64,000 nucleotides of DNA. Source: Alteromonas oceanisediminis. Lineage in GTDB: Bacteria; Pseudomonadota; Gammaproteobacteria; Enterobacterales; Alteromonadaceae. Positions within the stretch are counted from its first letter, which is position 1; each line of letters begins with the position of its first letter. The notes under the pieces are model-generated. The model made no database searches and was not told the DNA's origin. It saw nothing but the letters and a program-made list of their open reading frames with translations. Of the stretch, positions 1-7,128 are shown one piece after another. The DNA is taken from contig NZ_JAHCTA010000012.1 in NCBI RefSeq assembly GCF_018474025.1, positions 1 to 64,000 of the forward strand. The letters are read 5' to 3'. The position numbers and the translations under genes are program-made.

Positions 1-1386
1 CAACTGGCGCAAAAGGATACCCTCATTCTCACCTTGCAACAGCAGTTGTTGGTGTTGCGTCGTCGTCAGTTTGGCCGCTCCTCTGAGCAAGTCGACAAAC
101 AAGTCCATCAAATCGAGCTTCAGCTTGAAGAGTTAGAAACCCAGGCGGCACAAACACCGGATGTGACACTGCCCACGGCAGAAACAAAGGATGCGCCTAA
201 ACGCAGAGTCGCCTTGCCTTCGCACTTACCGCGTGAAGATATGCGTGTTGAGCCTGCTAAAACGTGCCCAGAGTGCAGCGGCGAGCTGAAGCCTATCGGT
301 GAGGATGTCTCGGAAGTGTTGGATGTGGTGCCGGCCTCTTATCGCGTGATTAAAATCGTGCGGCCCAAATACAGCTGTGTGCTGTGACACGCTTATCCAA
401 GGTGACGCGCCACAACGCGTTATCCCCAAAGGCTTAGCCAGTAGCGCGTTGCTCACTCAAGTCATGGTCGATAAATACCTCGACCATCAACCGCTGTACC
501 GTCAGTCCGAGCGCATGGCACGTGAAGGTGTGGATATCGAACGCTCCACCTTGGCAGGCTGGGTGGGTCAGGTCAGCACCCTTATCTCACCCTTGGTCGA
601 TGCCATTGGTAAACACGTCAAAAACGCCAACCATCTTTATGCGGATGACACCACAGCACCGACCTTAAAACCAGGTAAAGGCACAACCCAAACAGGGCGC
701 TACTGGACTTATGTACGTGATGGGCGGGACTTGAATGAGCACGTCCCGCCAGCCGTGTGGCTACAATACTCTGAAAACAGAAAGAGCCTTCATCCCACTT
801 CGCACTTAAAGGGTTACACCGGCTCAATGCAAACCGATGCCTATGCCGGATATAACGACGTATACCGTAAAGAGGTCACGTTTATCGGGTGTTGGGCACA
901 TGTCAGGCACAAGTTCTACGACATAACCCAATCGGGTCCTTCACCGATTGCCGAGCAGGCCGTCGCTATTATCCAACGGCTTTACGCCATTGAAAAAAAT
1001 ATCAAAAACAAACCGCCGGACGAACGACAACAAGTCAGACAACAGCAGGCCATCCCCATACTGGATGAACTGCATACCTGGCTGCAAAATACATTGCGTA
1101 TGCCAAAAATGGACAGGCATCTATCGACAACAACACCGCCGAGCGTTCACTTCGTCCGATAGCATTAGGGCGTAAAAACTACCTGTTCGCCGGCTGAGTT
1201 GCAGGCGGGCAACGTGCTGCTACATTATACAGTCTGCTCAGCACAGCTAAACTCAATGGAATCAATCCGAGTCAGTATCTTACCGCTGTACTCAAACGCA
1301 TTGGCCAACACCCCATCAATCGCGTTGATGAACTGTTGCCGTGGAATATCGACTTAACCCAAACCCACACTACCGACGCACTCTAA
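1..1386 (+). pseudogene. tnpC: IS66 family transposase (TnpC), frameshifted, internally deleted and interrupted
   Basis: IS66 transposases are DDE enzymes with an N-terminal coiled coil, a zinc-finger-like segment and a C-terminal IS66 domain. Frame 1 gives the N-terminal region (QQQLLVLRRRQFGRSSEQ, then CPECSGEL) and stops at 385-387. A second frame from about 377 continues with the catalytic part (YADDTT, QTDAYAGY, CWAHVRHKF) to about 1107. A third frame carries DNNTAERSLRPIALGRKNYLF to the end at 1386. The NTLRMPK and NGQASIDNN motifs are nearly adjacent around 1105, where intact relatives have roughly 25 more residues, so a deletion is likely. A TGA at 1195-1197 sits where a serine is expected. 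With at least three lesions the copy should be inactive. The 5' end is cut by the window. Confidence 0.9.
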
Positions 1387-1433
1387 AAATAGGTGTCCAC
1401 TTAAAAAGGAGTGGACACTTAAATTAAGATCAA

Positions 1434-1455
1434 GGTGTCATGACCGTACGCTTAC
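1434..1455 (-). repeat. IS66 right terminal inverted repeat
   Basis: Read inward from the right end the sequence is GTAAGCGTACGGTCATGACA followed by CC, of the form seen at IS66-family ends. The matching left repeat is not in the window. IS66 elements usually duplicate 8 bp of target; here that would be the bases from 1456 on, which cannot be confirmed without the left flank. Confidence 0.75.
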
Positions 1456-1776
1456 GTTAAAAATTTCATAAGACCAAGATTTTACGAGCTGTTTAAAAAA
1501 CACAATGTAGACTTGCTCCTTGCACCGACAACAGTTTCATTGCCTATGCACGCTTCTCCCACCAATCATCAAACTACTACGGTGAATGGTAAGGAAATTT
1601 CTATTTTCGAGAATGATAGAAACTCAACACCAGGTGCAGTGGCTGGATTACCCGGCATTACTATTCCAATAGGACGAAGTATAGAAAACCTGCCTATCGG
1701 CATTAACTTAGATGGCCCACGCAATGCCGACGAGCAATTCTTAAGTGACGTTGAAATTATTGAAACATTGGTGTGA
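1456..1776 (+). pseudogene. Amidase-signature hydrolase, C-terminal remnant cut by IS66
   Basis: From the base after the IS66 end, one frame reads through RPRFYELFKKHNVDLLLAPT, then a segment with STPGAVAGLPGITIPIG and LPIGINLDGP, to a TGA at 1776. This is about 106 residues of the C-terminal part of an amidase-signature enzyme (GatA / indoleacetamide hydrolase / mandelamide hydrolase type), where proteins are usually 450-500 residues. The Ser-Ser-Lys catalytic core would lie upstream and is missing. A TTG at 1513 could act as a start codon but would give a fragment without an active site. The substrate of the original enzyme cannot be told. It is read as the 3' half of a gene disrupted by the insertion. 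Confidence 0.8.
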
Positions 1777-1973
1777 AAAAGCTTATTAAATCTGCAGCAT
1801 ATAGTTGATTCGCTGGGCTTGCACTGTATAAGGAGCCATTGATAACTAACAGGTCGTATGCTTCGCTTGAGATTAACGCCAGAAAGGCCGTTGTCGATGA
1901 TTATTGAGAATCAGATGCGGTGTAATAGATCTGACCTACACTGAATAAGCATTCTCAAAACATAGTCTGCTGT

Positions 1974-1997
1974 TGGTGAACTAATAATAGTTCACCA
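1974..1997 (-). terminator. Hairpin at the end of the serine hydrolase gene
   Basis: TGGTGAACTA (1974-1983) and TAGTTCACCA (1988-1997) form a perfect 10-bp stem with a 4-base loop. The stop codon of the minus-strand gene lies inside it. There is no clear T-run, so the terminator role is tentative. Confidence 0.4.
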
Positions 1998-3098
1998 GCA
2001 TTTGAGTATTGGAAAGATGTGTTCTTTGCTGAGTTTTTGATGCGATGCGTTGCCATATTTATCAATGTAGCTGTTGAGTAATATGACAATCGAAAACTCC
2101 AAGTCTGGTAGGTATTGCACAAGCGCTGTGTATCCAAAGTCTGTGCTGCCCCCGGCGTAGTAACTTAACGTTCCCCACGATGAAAAATGCCGAATGTTAC
2201 CCAGCATCCACTGGCTATTTGCTTTTTGAAGCATCAGATTATTTTGGCTATTCGGAAATAATCTCCCATCTAGAATCGCTTCAAACCAAATACTCAAATC
2301 ATCCGCTGAAGAAACCATCCCACCTTGACCTATCAATGCCCATGTCAGTTCTTTCTCAAAGGTGGTTTGACCACTGTCCGAGCCTCCATAGCCTTTGGCA
2401 AGCTTTGCTTCACGAATATTTTCATCGCCATAGAAGCCTGTGTTATTCAGTTTTAGCGGGTTGAGAATATTGTTGCGAACATAGTTTTGAAAGCGAGTCT
2501 TGGCGACTTCTTCCACAACAGCGGCTAAAAGCGTGTAAGCGGCATTAGAGTAAGCAATGCTTTCATTCTGTTCTCCAAGTAATCGAAGAGAGAAGATTTT
2601 TTCCAACGCTTCAGCTTTGCTCATTACATCAAAATCTGTCTCGTTATGGAAATTATCAAGTCCCGAGCTATGGGAAAGCAAGCTTCGTATCGTCAACTCT
2701 TTTTTGTCGTCAGGTGAGTCTGGAAAAATATCTGCGACTGTAGTTTCCAGTGCTAACTGACCTTCCGACACGAGCTTCAATATTGCGGCAGCCGTGAATG
2801 TTTTTGATATTGAACCAATATCAGTCACTGTTTCCGGTGTGTTTTTTAGCTCGCTAGCCCTATCTGAAAAACCATAGGAGTGACGGAATATCTCGCTGCC
2901 CTTCGATGTTATTATTATGGTTCCATCAAACTTTTCTCTTTTCTGTAAGCGGTGCAACTCATCTGACAGCTTGGTGACCACATCGTGGCCTGATTTTATG
3001 TTCGATGAACCGGGCTCATGTTCATCGGCCAATACCGTTGAACAGTTCATAAGCATGAACAGGGTAAAAACCGAATTGTATAGATATTTCAGACTCAC
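1992..3098 (-). CDS. Exported serine hydrolase, class C beta-lactamase / penicillin-binding-like family
   Basis: 368 residues. A hydrophobic N-terminus ending near VLADEH (about residue 26) suggests a signal peptide and periplasmic location. The serine beta-lactamase-like (Beta-lactamase / transpeptidase-like) fold is supported by the SxxK motif SISK (Ser96, Lys99), HSSGLDN near 143-149, the second-motif tyrosine in YSN (183-185), and a C-terminal AGGSTDFGY in the region of the KTG box. Family members include esterases, D-aminopeptidases and DD-peptidases as well as beta-lactamases, and the absence of a canonical KTG triad argues against calling a resistance enzyme. The gene stands alone: an amidase stub lies downstream and the tRNA-Val region upstream. 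Confidence 0.85.
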   Translation of the reverse strand: MSLKYLYNSVFTLFMLMNCSTVLADEHEPGSSNIKSGHDVVTKLSDELHRLQKREKFDGTIIITSKGSEIFRHSYGFSDRASELKNTPETVTDIGSISKTFTAAAILKLVSEGQLALETTVADIFPDSPDDKKELTIRSLLSHSSGLDNFHNETDFDVMSKAEALEKIFSLRLLGEQNESIAYSNAAYTLLAAVVEEVAKTRFQNYVRNNILNPLKLNNTGFYGDENIREAKLAKGYGGSDSGQTTFEKELTWALIGQGGMVSSADDLSIWFEAILDGRLFPNSQNNLMLQKANSQWMLGNIRHFSSWGTLSYYAGGSTDFGYTALVQYLPDLEFSIVILLNSYIDKYGNASHQKLSKEHIFPILKCW

Positions 3099-3447
3099 TT
3101 ATTGGCTTCTCAATAATTCGTATCTGATGATCAGCATATAGTGAACTGGCCCGTTAATTAAACGTTGATATGTAACAAGTTTTATCTGTCTGTTCTAAAG
3201 ATGCAATGGCAACTATGCATTGGGTTCGTGGTCGCCGTAGACCTCAACAAAAGATAGCTGCCGTTAGTATAGCTATGTGTATCCACTGCAAAGGGGAACA
3301 CCATCCGCGCAGATAAAGTTTTAACGCACCTGAAAGAACATCACTTGTCTTAAAAAAAAACCGGAGTCCAAGTACTGGCCTGCATTGGAAACTCAACCAT
3401 GTTTGTTGGTATGAGTTACATTGATGTTAGGAGTAGCCGTAACCAAA
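3099..3447. other. Intergenic region without a recognisable gene
   Basis: I see no convincing coding sequence or RNA here. It holds the upstream region of the serine hydrolase (minus strand) and the trailing end of the tRNA-Val transcript. A run of nine A on the plus strand around 3352 would be a T-run for that transcript, but the hairpin before it is weak. Confidence 0.5.
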
Positions 3448-3503
3448 GTGGTGAACGCTACTGCGGCACGGTCAGTCGACTTGAACTAACTTGCCTAGAA
3501 ACT
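3448..3503 (-). repeat. tRNA-Val 3'-end-derived repeat, unit A
   Basis: Most distal of four copies of a 56-bp element. In transcript sense it ends with the tRNA-Val acceptor 3' strand plus CCA (plus-strand GTGGTGAACGCT, two bases away from the tRNA's GTGGTGGACGCT if the trailing A is counted). The rest of the tRNA is replaced by a non-tRNA core containing CGGCACGGTC and GACTTGAACTAACTTGCCTA. Unit A is the most diverged copy. Confidence 0.85.
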
Positions 3504-3524
3504 TCCAACAATCTTAATTTAAAA

Positions 3525-3580
3525 GTGGTGGATGTTGCTGCGGCACGGTCGGTTGACTTGAACTAACTTGCCTAGAAACT
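3525..3580 (-). repeat. tRNA-Val 3'-end-derived repeat, unit B
   Basis: Second copy, starting 77 bp after unit A. Its tRNA-derived end reads GTGGTGGATGTT instead of GTGGTGGACGCT. The spacer behind it is nearly identical to the one behind unit D, which points to duplication of repeat plus spacer. Confidence 0.85.
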
Positions 3581-3602
3581 ACAAATAATATCTATTTTAG
3601 GA

Positions 3603-3658
3603 GTGGTGGACGCTGCTGCGGCACGGTCAGTTGACTTGAACTAGCTTGCCTAGAAACT
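3603..3658 (-). repeat. tRNA-Val 3'-end-derived repeat, unit C
   Basis: Third copy, 78 bp after unit B and directly followed (78 bp later) by a complete tRNA-Val. The tRNA-derived end GTGGTGGACGCT is an exact match to the 3' end of the tRNA genes. The core differs from unit D by single bases. Confidence 0.85.
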
Positions 3659-3681
3659 ACAGATAAAATCGACTTTGGAAG

Positions 3682-3757
3682 TGGTGGACGCTACTGGGCT
3701 TGAACCAGTGACCCTCGCCTTGTAAGGGCGATGCTCTCCCAACTGAGCTAAGTGTCC
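3682..3757 (-). tRNA. tRNA-Val (anticodon TAC), copy with an acceptor-stem mismatch
   Basis: 76 nt with encoded CCA. The anticodon loop CTTACAA gives anticodon TAC, which reads valine GTA/GTG codons. The D, anticodon and T arms match the two other copies. The 5' acceptor strand reads GGACACT instead of GGACGCT while the 3' strand stays AGCGTCC, giving an A5-C68 mismatch. It may still be functional or be an early pseudo-tRNA. It is the third tRNA of the minus-strand operon, after unit D. Confidence 0.9.
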
Positions 3758-3778
3758 ATTGAATTATTTTCTTGAAAA

Positions 3779-3834
3779 GTGGTGGACGCTGCTGCGGCAC
3801 GGTCGGTTGACTTGAACTAACTTGCCTAGAAACT
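3779..3834 (-). repeat. tRNA-Val 3'-end-derived repeat, unit D
   Basis: This copy sits between the second and third tRNA-Val genes in transcript order. It begins (plus strand) with GTGGTGGACGCT, an exact copy of the tRNA 3' end with CCA, then the same non-tRNA core as units A-C. It therefore presents a CCA end inside the polycistronic precursor without a full tRNA before it. Confidence 0.85.
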
Positions 3835-3857
3835 GCAAATAATATCTATTTTAGGAG

Positions 3858-3933
3858 TGGTGGACGCTACTGGGCTTGAACCAGTGACCCTCGCCTTGTA
3901 AGGGCGATGCTCTCCCAACTGAGCTAAGCGTCC
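3858..3933 (-). tRNA. tRNA-Val (anticodon TAC)
   Basis: 76 nt with encoded CCA and anticodon TAC in the loop CTTACAA. The acceptor stem GGACGCT/AGCGTCC pairs perfectly. It is the second tRNA of the minus-strand operon, 22 bp after the first. E. coli likewise has a tRNA-Val operon (valU-valX-valY) beside gltX, so the position is conserved. Confidence 0.95.
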
Positions 3934-3955
3934 TAAGAGTCTGATATTTCAAAAG

Positions 3956-4031
3956 TGGTGGACGCTACTGGGCTTGAACCAGTGACCCTCGCCTTGTAAG
4001 GGCGATGCTCTCCCAACTGAGCTAAGCGTCC
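3956..4031 (-). tRNA. tRNA-Val (anticodon TAC), promoter-proximal copy
   Basis: 76 nt with encoded CCA, anticodon TAC and a perfect acceptor stem. Same sequence as the 3858-3933 copy. It is first in the operon, directly behind a consensus promoter, so it should be the best expressed of the three. Confidence 0.95.
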
Positions 4032-4063
4032 ATCCGTTACCGCTGTCGCGATAAGTGGGCGGT

Positions 4064-4091
4064 ATTATAGAGTTGTAAGTCGCGCTGTCAA
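4064..4091 (-). promoter_or_regulatory. Consensus sigma-70 promoter of the tRNA-Val operon
   Basis: On the minus strand TTGACA (4086-4091) is followed after 16 bp by TATAAT (4064-4069), both perfect. The stretch after the -10 box is ACCGCCC, a GC-rich discriminator typical of stable-RNA promoters under stringent control. The first tRNA starts 32 bp downstream of the -10 box. Confidence 0.9.
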
Positions 4092-4276
4092 CCGTAAATT
4101 CGTGTGAAATTTCAATTGTTCACTTTGCGTTCAAAGTGTCTGTTCTGTGTACGTTAAATGCTCATTTAGCGCTCGATAGAGGCCTCATTGTCTGTGGTAG
4201 GGAAGGTCGCTGGTTGAGGTTGTTCATTTTTAAAGTAGGGCTTTCATCAAGATAGCAGCCTTTCATCAAGTGAGGG

Positions 4277-4305
4277 TTCGCTTGCGAACACAGGTGTTGT
4301 AGAAT
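4277..4305 (+). promoter_or_regulatory. Possible gltX promoter
   Basis: TAGAAT (4300-4305) followed by GCGCGG resembles a -10 box with a GC-rich discriminator. The -35 candidate 17 bp upstream, TTCGCT, is weak. The call rests mainly on its position 30 bp before the gltX start. Confidence 0.35.
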
Positions 4306-4335
4306 GCGCGGCAATATTTGATTTCGGATTAAACT

Positions 4336-5745
4336 ATGTCGGTTGTTACGCGTTTTGCGCCTAGCCCTACGGGCTATCTTCATGTGGGAGGAGCAAGAAC
4401 TGCTCTGTATTCTTGGTTGTACGCAAAGAGCCAGGGAGGCCAGTTCGTACTGCGTATTGAAGATACTGATATTGAACGTTCTACCGAAGAAGCAAAACAA
4501 GCTATTTTGGATGGCATGAATTGGCTAGGGCTTGATGCCGATGTCGGTCCGATTTATCAAACCGATCGGTTTGACCGTTACCGCGAGATTGTTGAGCAAC
4601 TGCTTAAAGAAGGTAAAGCGTATAAATGCTTTATGCCAGCGGCGGAGCTGGACGACATTCGCGAGCAGCAAAAAGCGCGCGGTGAGAAACCTCGCTATCC
4701 GGGTACGTGGCGTGACCGCACAGACCATCCCGACGGCCAACCGTTTGTGATCCGCTTCAAGAACCCACTGGAAGGCAAGGTGAGTTTCGACGATCACGTT
4801 CGTGGCGCGATTGACGTTGCCAATAGTGAAATGGATGATCTCGTGATTGTACGTTCAGACGGCACGCCAACCTATAATTTCTGTGTAGTAATCGATGATT
4901 GGGATATGCAGGTAACGCACGTTGTGCGCGGGGAAGATCATATCAATAACACACCTCGACAAATCAATATTCTCAAAGCCTTGAACGCGCCGGTACCTGA
5001 ATACGCGCACGTATCGATGATACTAGGCGATGATGGCAAAAAGCTTTCGAAGCGTCACGGTGCGGTGAGTGTGATGCAATATCGCGACGATGGTTATCTT
5101 CCTCAGGCGGTGTTGAACTATTTGGTGCGTTTGGGCTGGTCACATGGCGATCAGGAGATTTTTTCCAAACAGGAGATGATCGATCTGTTTTCGTTGGACG
5201 CCATCGGCCAATCTGCATCAGCTTTTAATACTGAAAAACTGATTTGGCTCAATCAGCACTATATTAAAACCTTGCCTACCGCTGAGGTTGCCGTTCATGC
5301 AAGCTGGCACTTTGAACAGCAGGGGATTGATATTACTCAGGGGCCAGCGTTGGAAGATGTCATCAGTGTACAGGCTGATCGCGTGAAAACCTTGGCCGAA
5401 CTGGCCAGCATTAGTCGCTACTTCTATCAAGATTATGACGAGTTTGATGCTAACGCGGCGAAGAAGCATTTACGCCCTGTCGCGCGTGAAGCGCTAGAGG
5501 TGGTGCAGCAAAAGTTGGCTGACATTGATACGTGGTCGCCAGAAACTATTCAGGAGGCGATTAATGCCACGGCTGAATCCTTGGACATTGGCATGGGCAA
5601 AGTTGGCATGCCATTGCGTGTTGCAGTGACGGGCGGAGGCAACTCGCCATCGTTAGATTTGACCCTTAATCTGATAGAGAAGAGCAAAGTTGTACAACGA
5701 ATAAACAAAGCGCTAGATTTTATACAAACGCGCGAAAATTCCTAA
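4336..5745 (+). CDS. gltX: Glutamyl-tRNA synthetase
   Basis: 469 residues, normal for bacterial class I GluRS. It charges tRNA-Glu with glutamate in the cytoplasm. The Rossmann-fold catalytic domain carries the HIGH-type motif HVGG (16-19) after RFAPSPTG. The KMSKS-type loop is [12 protein letters not shown] near residue 240, and the C-terminal helical anticodon-binding part is complete. It lies between a tRNA-Val operon on the other strand and a tRNA-Ala/tRNA-Glu operon on the same strand. In E. coli gltX is also flanked by valine and alanine tRNA genes. Here two tRNA-Glu substrates are encoded directly downstream. Confidence 0.98.
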   Translation: MSVVTRFAPSPTGYLHVGGARTALYSWLYAKSQGGQFVLRIEDTDIERSTEEAKQAILDGMNWLGLDADVGPIYQTDRFDRYREIVEQLLKEGKAYKCFMPAAELDDIREQQKARGEKPRYPGTWRDRTDHPDGQPFVIRFKNPLEGKVSFDDHVRGAIDVANSEMDDLVIVRSDGTPTYNFCVVIDDWDMQVTHVVRGEDHINNTPRQINILKALNAPVPEYAHVSMILGDDGKKLSKRHGAVSVMQYRDDGYLPQAVLNYLVRLGWSHGDQEIFSKQEMIDLFSLDAIGQSASAFNTEKLIWLNQHYIKTLPTAEVAVHASWHFEQQGIDITQGPALEDVISVQADRVKTLAELASISRYFYQDYDEFDANAAKKHLRPVAREALEVVQQKLADIDTWSPETIQEAINATAESLDIGMGKVGMPLRVAVTGGGNSPSLDLTLNLIEKSKVVQRINKALDFIQTRENS

Positions 5746-5753
5746 AAAAATCG

Positions 5754-5782
5754 TTGACACAAAAGGGGGGGATGCCTAGAAT
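5754..5782 (+). promoter_or_regulatory. Sigma-70 promoter of the tRNA-Ala/tRNA-Glu operon
   Basis: TTGACA (5754-5759) and TAGAAT (5777-5782) are separated by 17 bp. GCGCCCC follows the -10 box, a GC-rich discriminator of the kind that makes stable-RNA promoters sensitive to ppGpp. The first tRNA begins at 5833. Confidence 0.88.
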
Positions 5783-5832
5783 GCGCCCCGCTGTCACGGA
5801 ACGAGACTCAGCTAAGAGTCGGGTTCACATAC

Positions 5833-5908
<76 letters not shown>

Positions 5909-5928
5909 CGTTTTGCGATAGCGAAATT

Positions 5929-6006
5929 ACTAGGTTAGGAAAAGGTCGTTCGGTTCGCCGGCTCACCTCTCCTGACAAAAAATCAGCAAAGCTTGCTTTG
6001 CTAACA
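5929..6006 (+). repeat. 78-bp inter-tRNA repeat R1
   Basis: Starts ACTAGGTTAGGAAAAGGTCG and ends with the hairpin AGCAAAGC-TT-GCTTTGCT (5985-6002) plus AACA. Near-identical copies lie at 6089-6166 and 6340-6417, each just before a tRNA-Glu. R1 instead lies behind tRNA-Ala and is followed by a diverged copy. Confidence 0.85.
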
Positions 6007-6011
6007 AGAAT

Positions 6012-6083
6012 ACTAGGTAAGGTCGCTCAGTTTCTTACGAAACTTCGCCTTACAGAAATTTATCAAAGCGTGCTTTGATAGCA
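6012..6083 (+). repeat. Diverged inter-tRNA repeat R1'
   Basis: Begins ACTAGGTAAGGTCGCTCAG and ends with a sequence-different but structure-equal hairpin, ATCAAAGC-GT-GCTTTGAT. Loop-closing pairs are kept while the bases differ, as expected if the stem rather than the sequence is under selection. Confidence 0.65.
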
Positions 6084-6088
6084 AAATT

Positions 6089-6166
6089 ACTAGGTTAGGA
6101 AAAGGTCGTTCGGTTCGCCGGCTCACCTCTACTGACAAAAAATCAGCAAAGCTTGCTTTGCTAACA
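6089..6166 (+). repeat. 78-bp inter-tRNA repeat R2
   Basis: Differs from R1 by about one base (CTCTACTGAC instead of CTCTCCTGAC). It stands 8 bp before the first tRNA-Glu, and together they form a unit duplicated 251 bp downstream. Confidence 0.88.
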
Positions 6167-6174
6167 GATTTTTT

Positions 6175-6250
6175 GTCCCCTTCGTCTAGAGGCCTAGGAC
6201 ACCGCCCTTTCACGGCGGTAACAGGGGTTCGAATCCCCTAGGGGACGCCA
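6175..6250 (+). tRNA. tRNA-Glu (anticodon TTC), copy 1
   Basis: 76 nt with encoded CCA. The loop CTTTCAC in stem CCGCC/GGCGG gives anticodon TTC. The acceptor stem GTCCCCT/AGGGGAC is perfect. It is the substrate of the GltX encoded just upstream. Confidence 0.95.
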
Positions 6251-6339
6251 TTTTCGTGCTTTGCAGGTTAAGTTAAAGCACCCGTCAGGGACATGTCTGA
6301 CGCTGATAAAATAGCAGAGCTTGCTTTGCTAACAAAAAT

Positions 6340-6417
6340 ACTAGGTTAGGAAAAGGTCGTTCGGTTCGCCGGCTCACCTCTCCTGACAAAAAATCAGCAA
6401 AGCTTGCTTTGCTAACA
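6340..6417 (+). repeat. 78-bp inter-tRNA repeat R3
   Basis: Third near-identical copy, 8 bp before the second tRNA-Glu. A partial copy of the repeat's end (AGCAGAGCTTGCTTTGCT, about 6313-6330) precedes it. Confidence 0.88.
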
Positions 6418-6425
6418 GATTTTTT

Positions 6426-6501
6426 GTCCCCTTCGTCTAGAGGCCTAGGACACCGCCCTTTCACGGCGGTAACAGGGGTTCGAATCCCCTAGGGGACGCC
6501 A
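6426..6501 (+). tRNA. tRNA-Glu (anticodon TTC), copy 2
   Basis: Same 76-nt sequence as copy 1, 251 bp downstream, including the preceding repeat. This indicates a recent tandem duplication or gene conversion. Last tRNA of the transcript, directly before the terminator. Confidence 0.95.
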
Positions 6502-6507
6502 TATAGA

Positions 6508-6535
6508 AAAGCCCGCTTTTTAGCGGGCTTTTTTA
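6508..6535 (+). terminator. Rho-independent terminator of the tRNA-Ala/Glu operon
   Basis: AGCCCGCT (6510-6517) and AGCGGGCT (6522-6529) form an 8-bp GC-rich stem with a TTTT loop, followed by six T. An A-run before the stem lets it also serve the convergent gene at 6552-6974. Confidence 0.92.
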
Positions 6536-6551
6536 CATCTTTTGTTTTTGG

Positions 6552-6974
6552 TTATTCTTCTTGGCACTGAGAGTCAGCTAAGAACGCATCCAGCCATTCG
6601 TTCGCTTCAGCCACATTTGCTGCAAATACATGCGGTATATTGCACTCATCATACATTCTGCCCATTTGGCGGCGTGTGATTGATTGGCCTTCCGCCTGTT
6701 CGAGCACAAATGCGCAGGCAACCATACCCATGCTTTGGCGGTCGATCACTGTGCGTTTAAGTTCAGCTTCCGCTTCCGGTGTAAAAATGGGCATGCCTGT
6801 CATGACGGCAATTTGCGTCCACGGCGCGCTTAATTCGGTTCTAAGTTTCGCGGCAATATGACGATACGTTTTTATGGTTTCGGCGTTGAATGGGCCGTTT
6901 GAAACCACAGTTAACCGGTTGTTTTCGATGGTAATTTGGTATGTGCCATGCTGGGCATATTGCTTAGACATCAT
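6552..6974 (-). CDS. Small SpoIIAA/STAS-like protein of unknown function
   Basis: 140 residues, soluble, no signal peptide or membrane segment. The pattern of short beta strands and helices (TYQITIENNRLTVVSNGPFN, then a helix, PWTQIAVMTGMPIFTPEAEA and a C-terminal helix ending EANEWLDAFL) resembles SpoIIAA/STAS-type domains, but I cannot assign a family with certainty. The layout is similar to the protein at 48663-49175, which suggests paralogy. An ATG three bases inside the first (6971) is an equal start candidate. It is a single gene, convergent to the tRNA operon. Confidence 0.75.
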   Translation of the reverse strand: MMSKQYAQHGTYQITIENNRLTVVSNGPFNAETIKTYRHIAAKLRTELSAPWTQIAVMTGMPIFTPEAEAELKRTVIDRQSMGMVACAFVLEQAEGQSITRRQMGRMYDECNIPHVFAANVAEANEWLDAFLADSQCQEE

Positions 6975-7128
6975 TCATCATGTCGCTTGAGCTAACAGCT
7001 GTAAGCTGAGTGTAGAGAATCCTCTATCGAATGCAACCCATTTTGAAAATAGGCCACGTTTACATCGCACCGCCTGTCAGTTATTCCATACGAGTAAACA
7101 TGCTAAACTGCGCGCTGTATTTTTACTG

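Larger units (their letters stand above)
1..1455 (+). mobile_element. IS66-family insertion sequence, right part, decayed
   Basis: The stretch encodes an IS66-type TnpC transposase remnant. It ends at 1455 with the motif GGTGTCATGACCGTACGCTTAC, whose reverse complement starts GTAAGCG, as many IS66-family terminal repeats do. Between the transposase stop (1386) and that end there is a hairpin (GTGTCCACT at 1393-1401 with AGTGGACAC at 1410-1418). The left end and any accessory tnpA/tnpB genes lie outside the window. An amidase fragment begins in frame at 1456, so 1455/1456 is read as the insertion junction. Confidence 0.85.

Noticed and set aside
226-456. Minus-strand frame opposite the transposase
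   Set aside because: It lies antisense to the IS66 coding frames, which have clear domain motifs, and shows no protein-family signal of its own.
1992-3098. Antibiotic-resistance beta-lactamase
   Set aside because: It has SxxK and YxN, but the KTG box is not canonical and the sequence is closer to the broad serine-hydrolase/esterase group; resistance cannot be claimed.
3448-4031. CRISPR-like array
   Set aside because: The repeats are regularly spaced, but the units are 56 bp or whole tRNAs, the spacers are only about 21 bp and two are nearly identical, and no cas genes are present. The shared motif is a tRNA 3' end.
3685-4031. Integrase attachment site in the tRNA-Val genes
   Set aside because: The repeated tRNA 3' ends resemble attL/attR copies, but no integrase or prophage/island gene lies near, and the copies are tandem within less than 600 bp.
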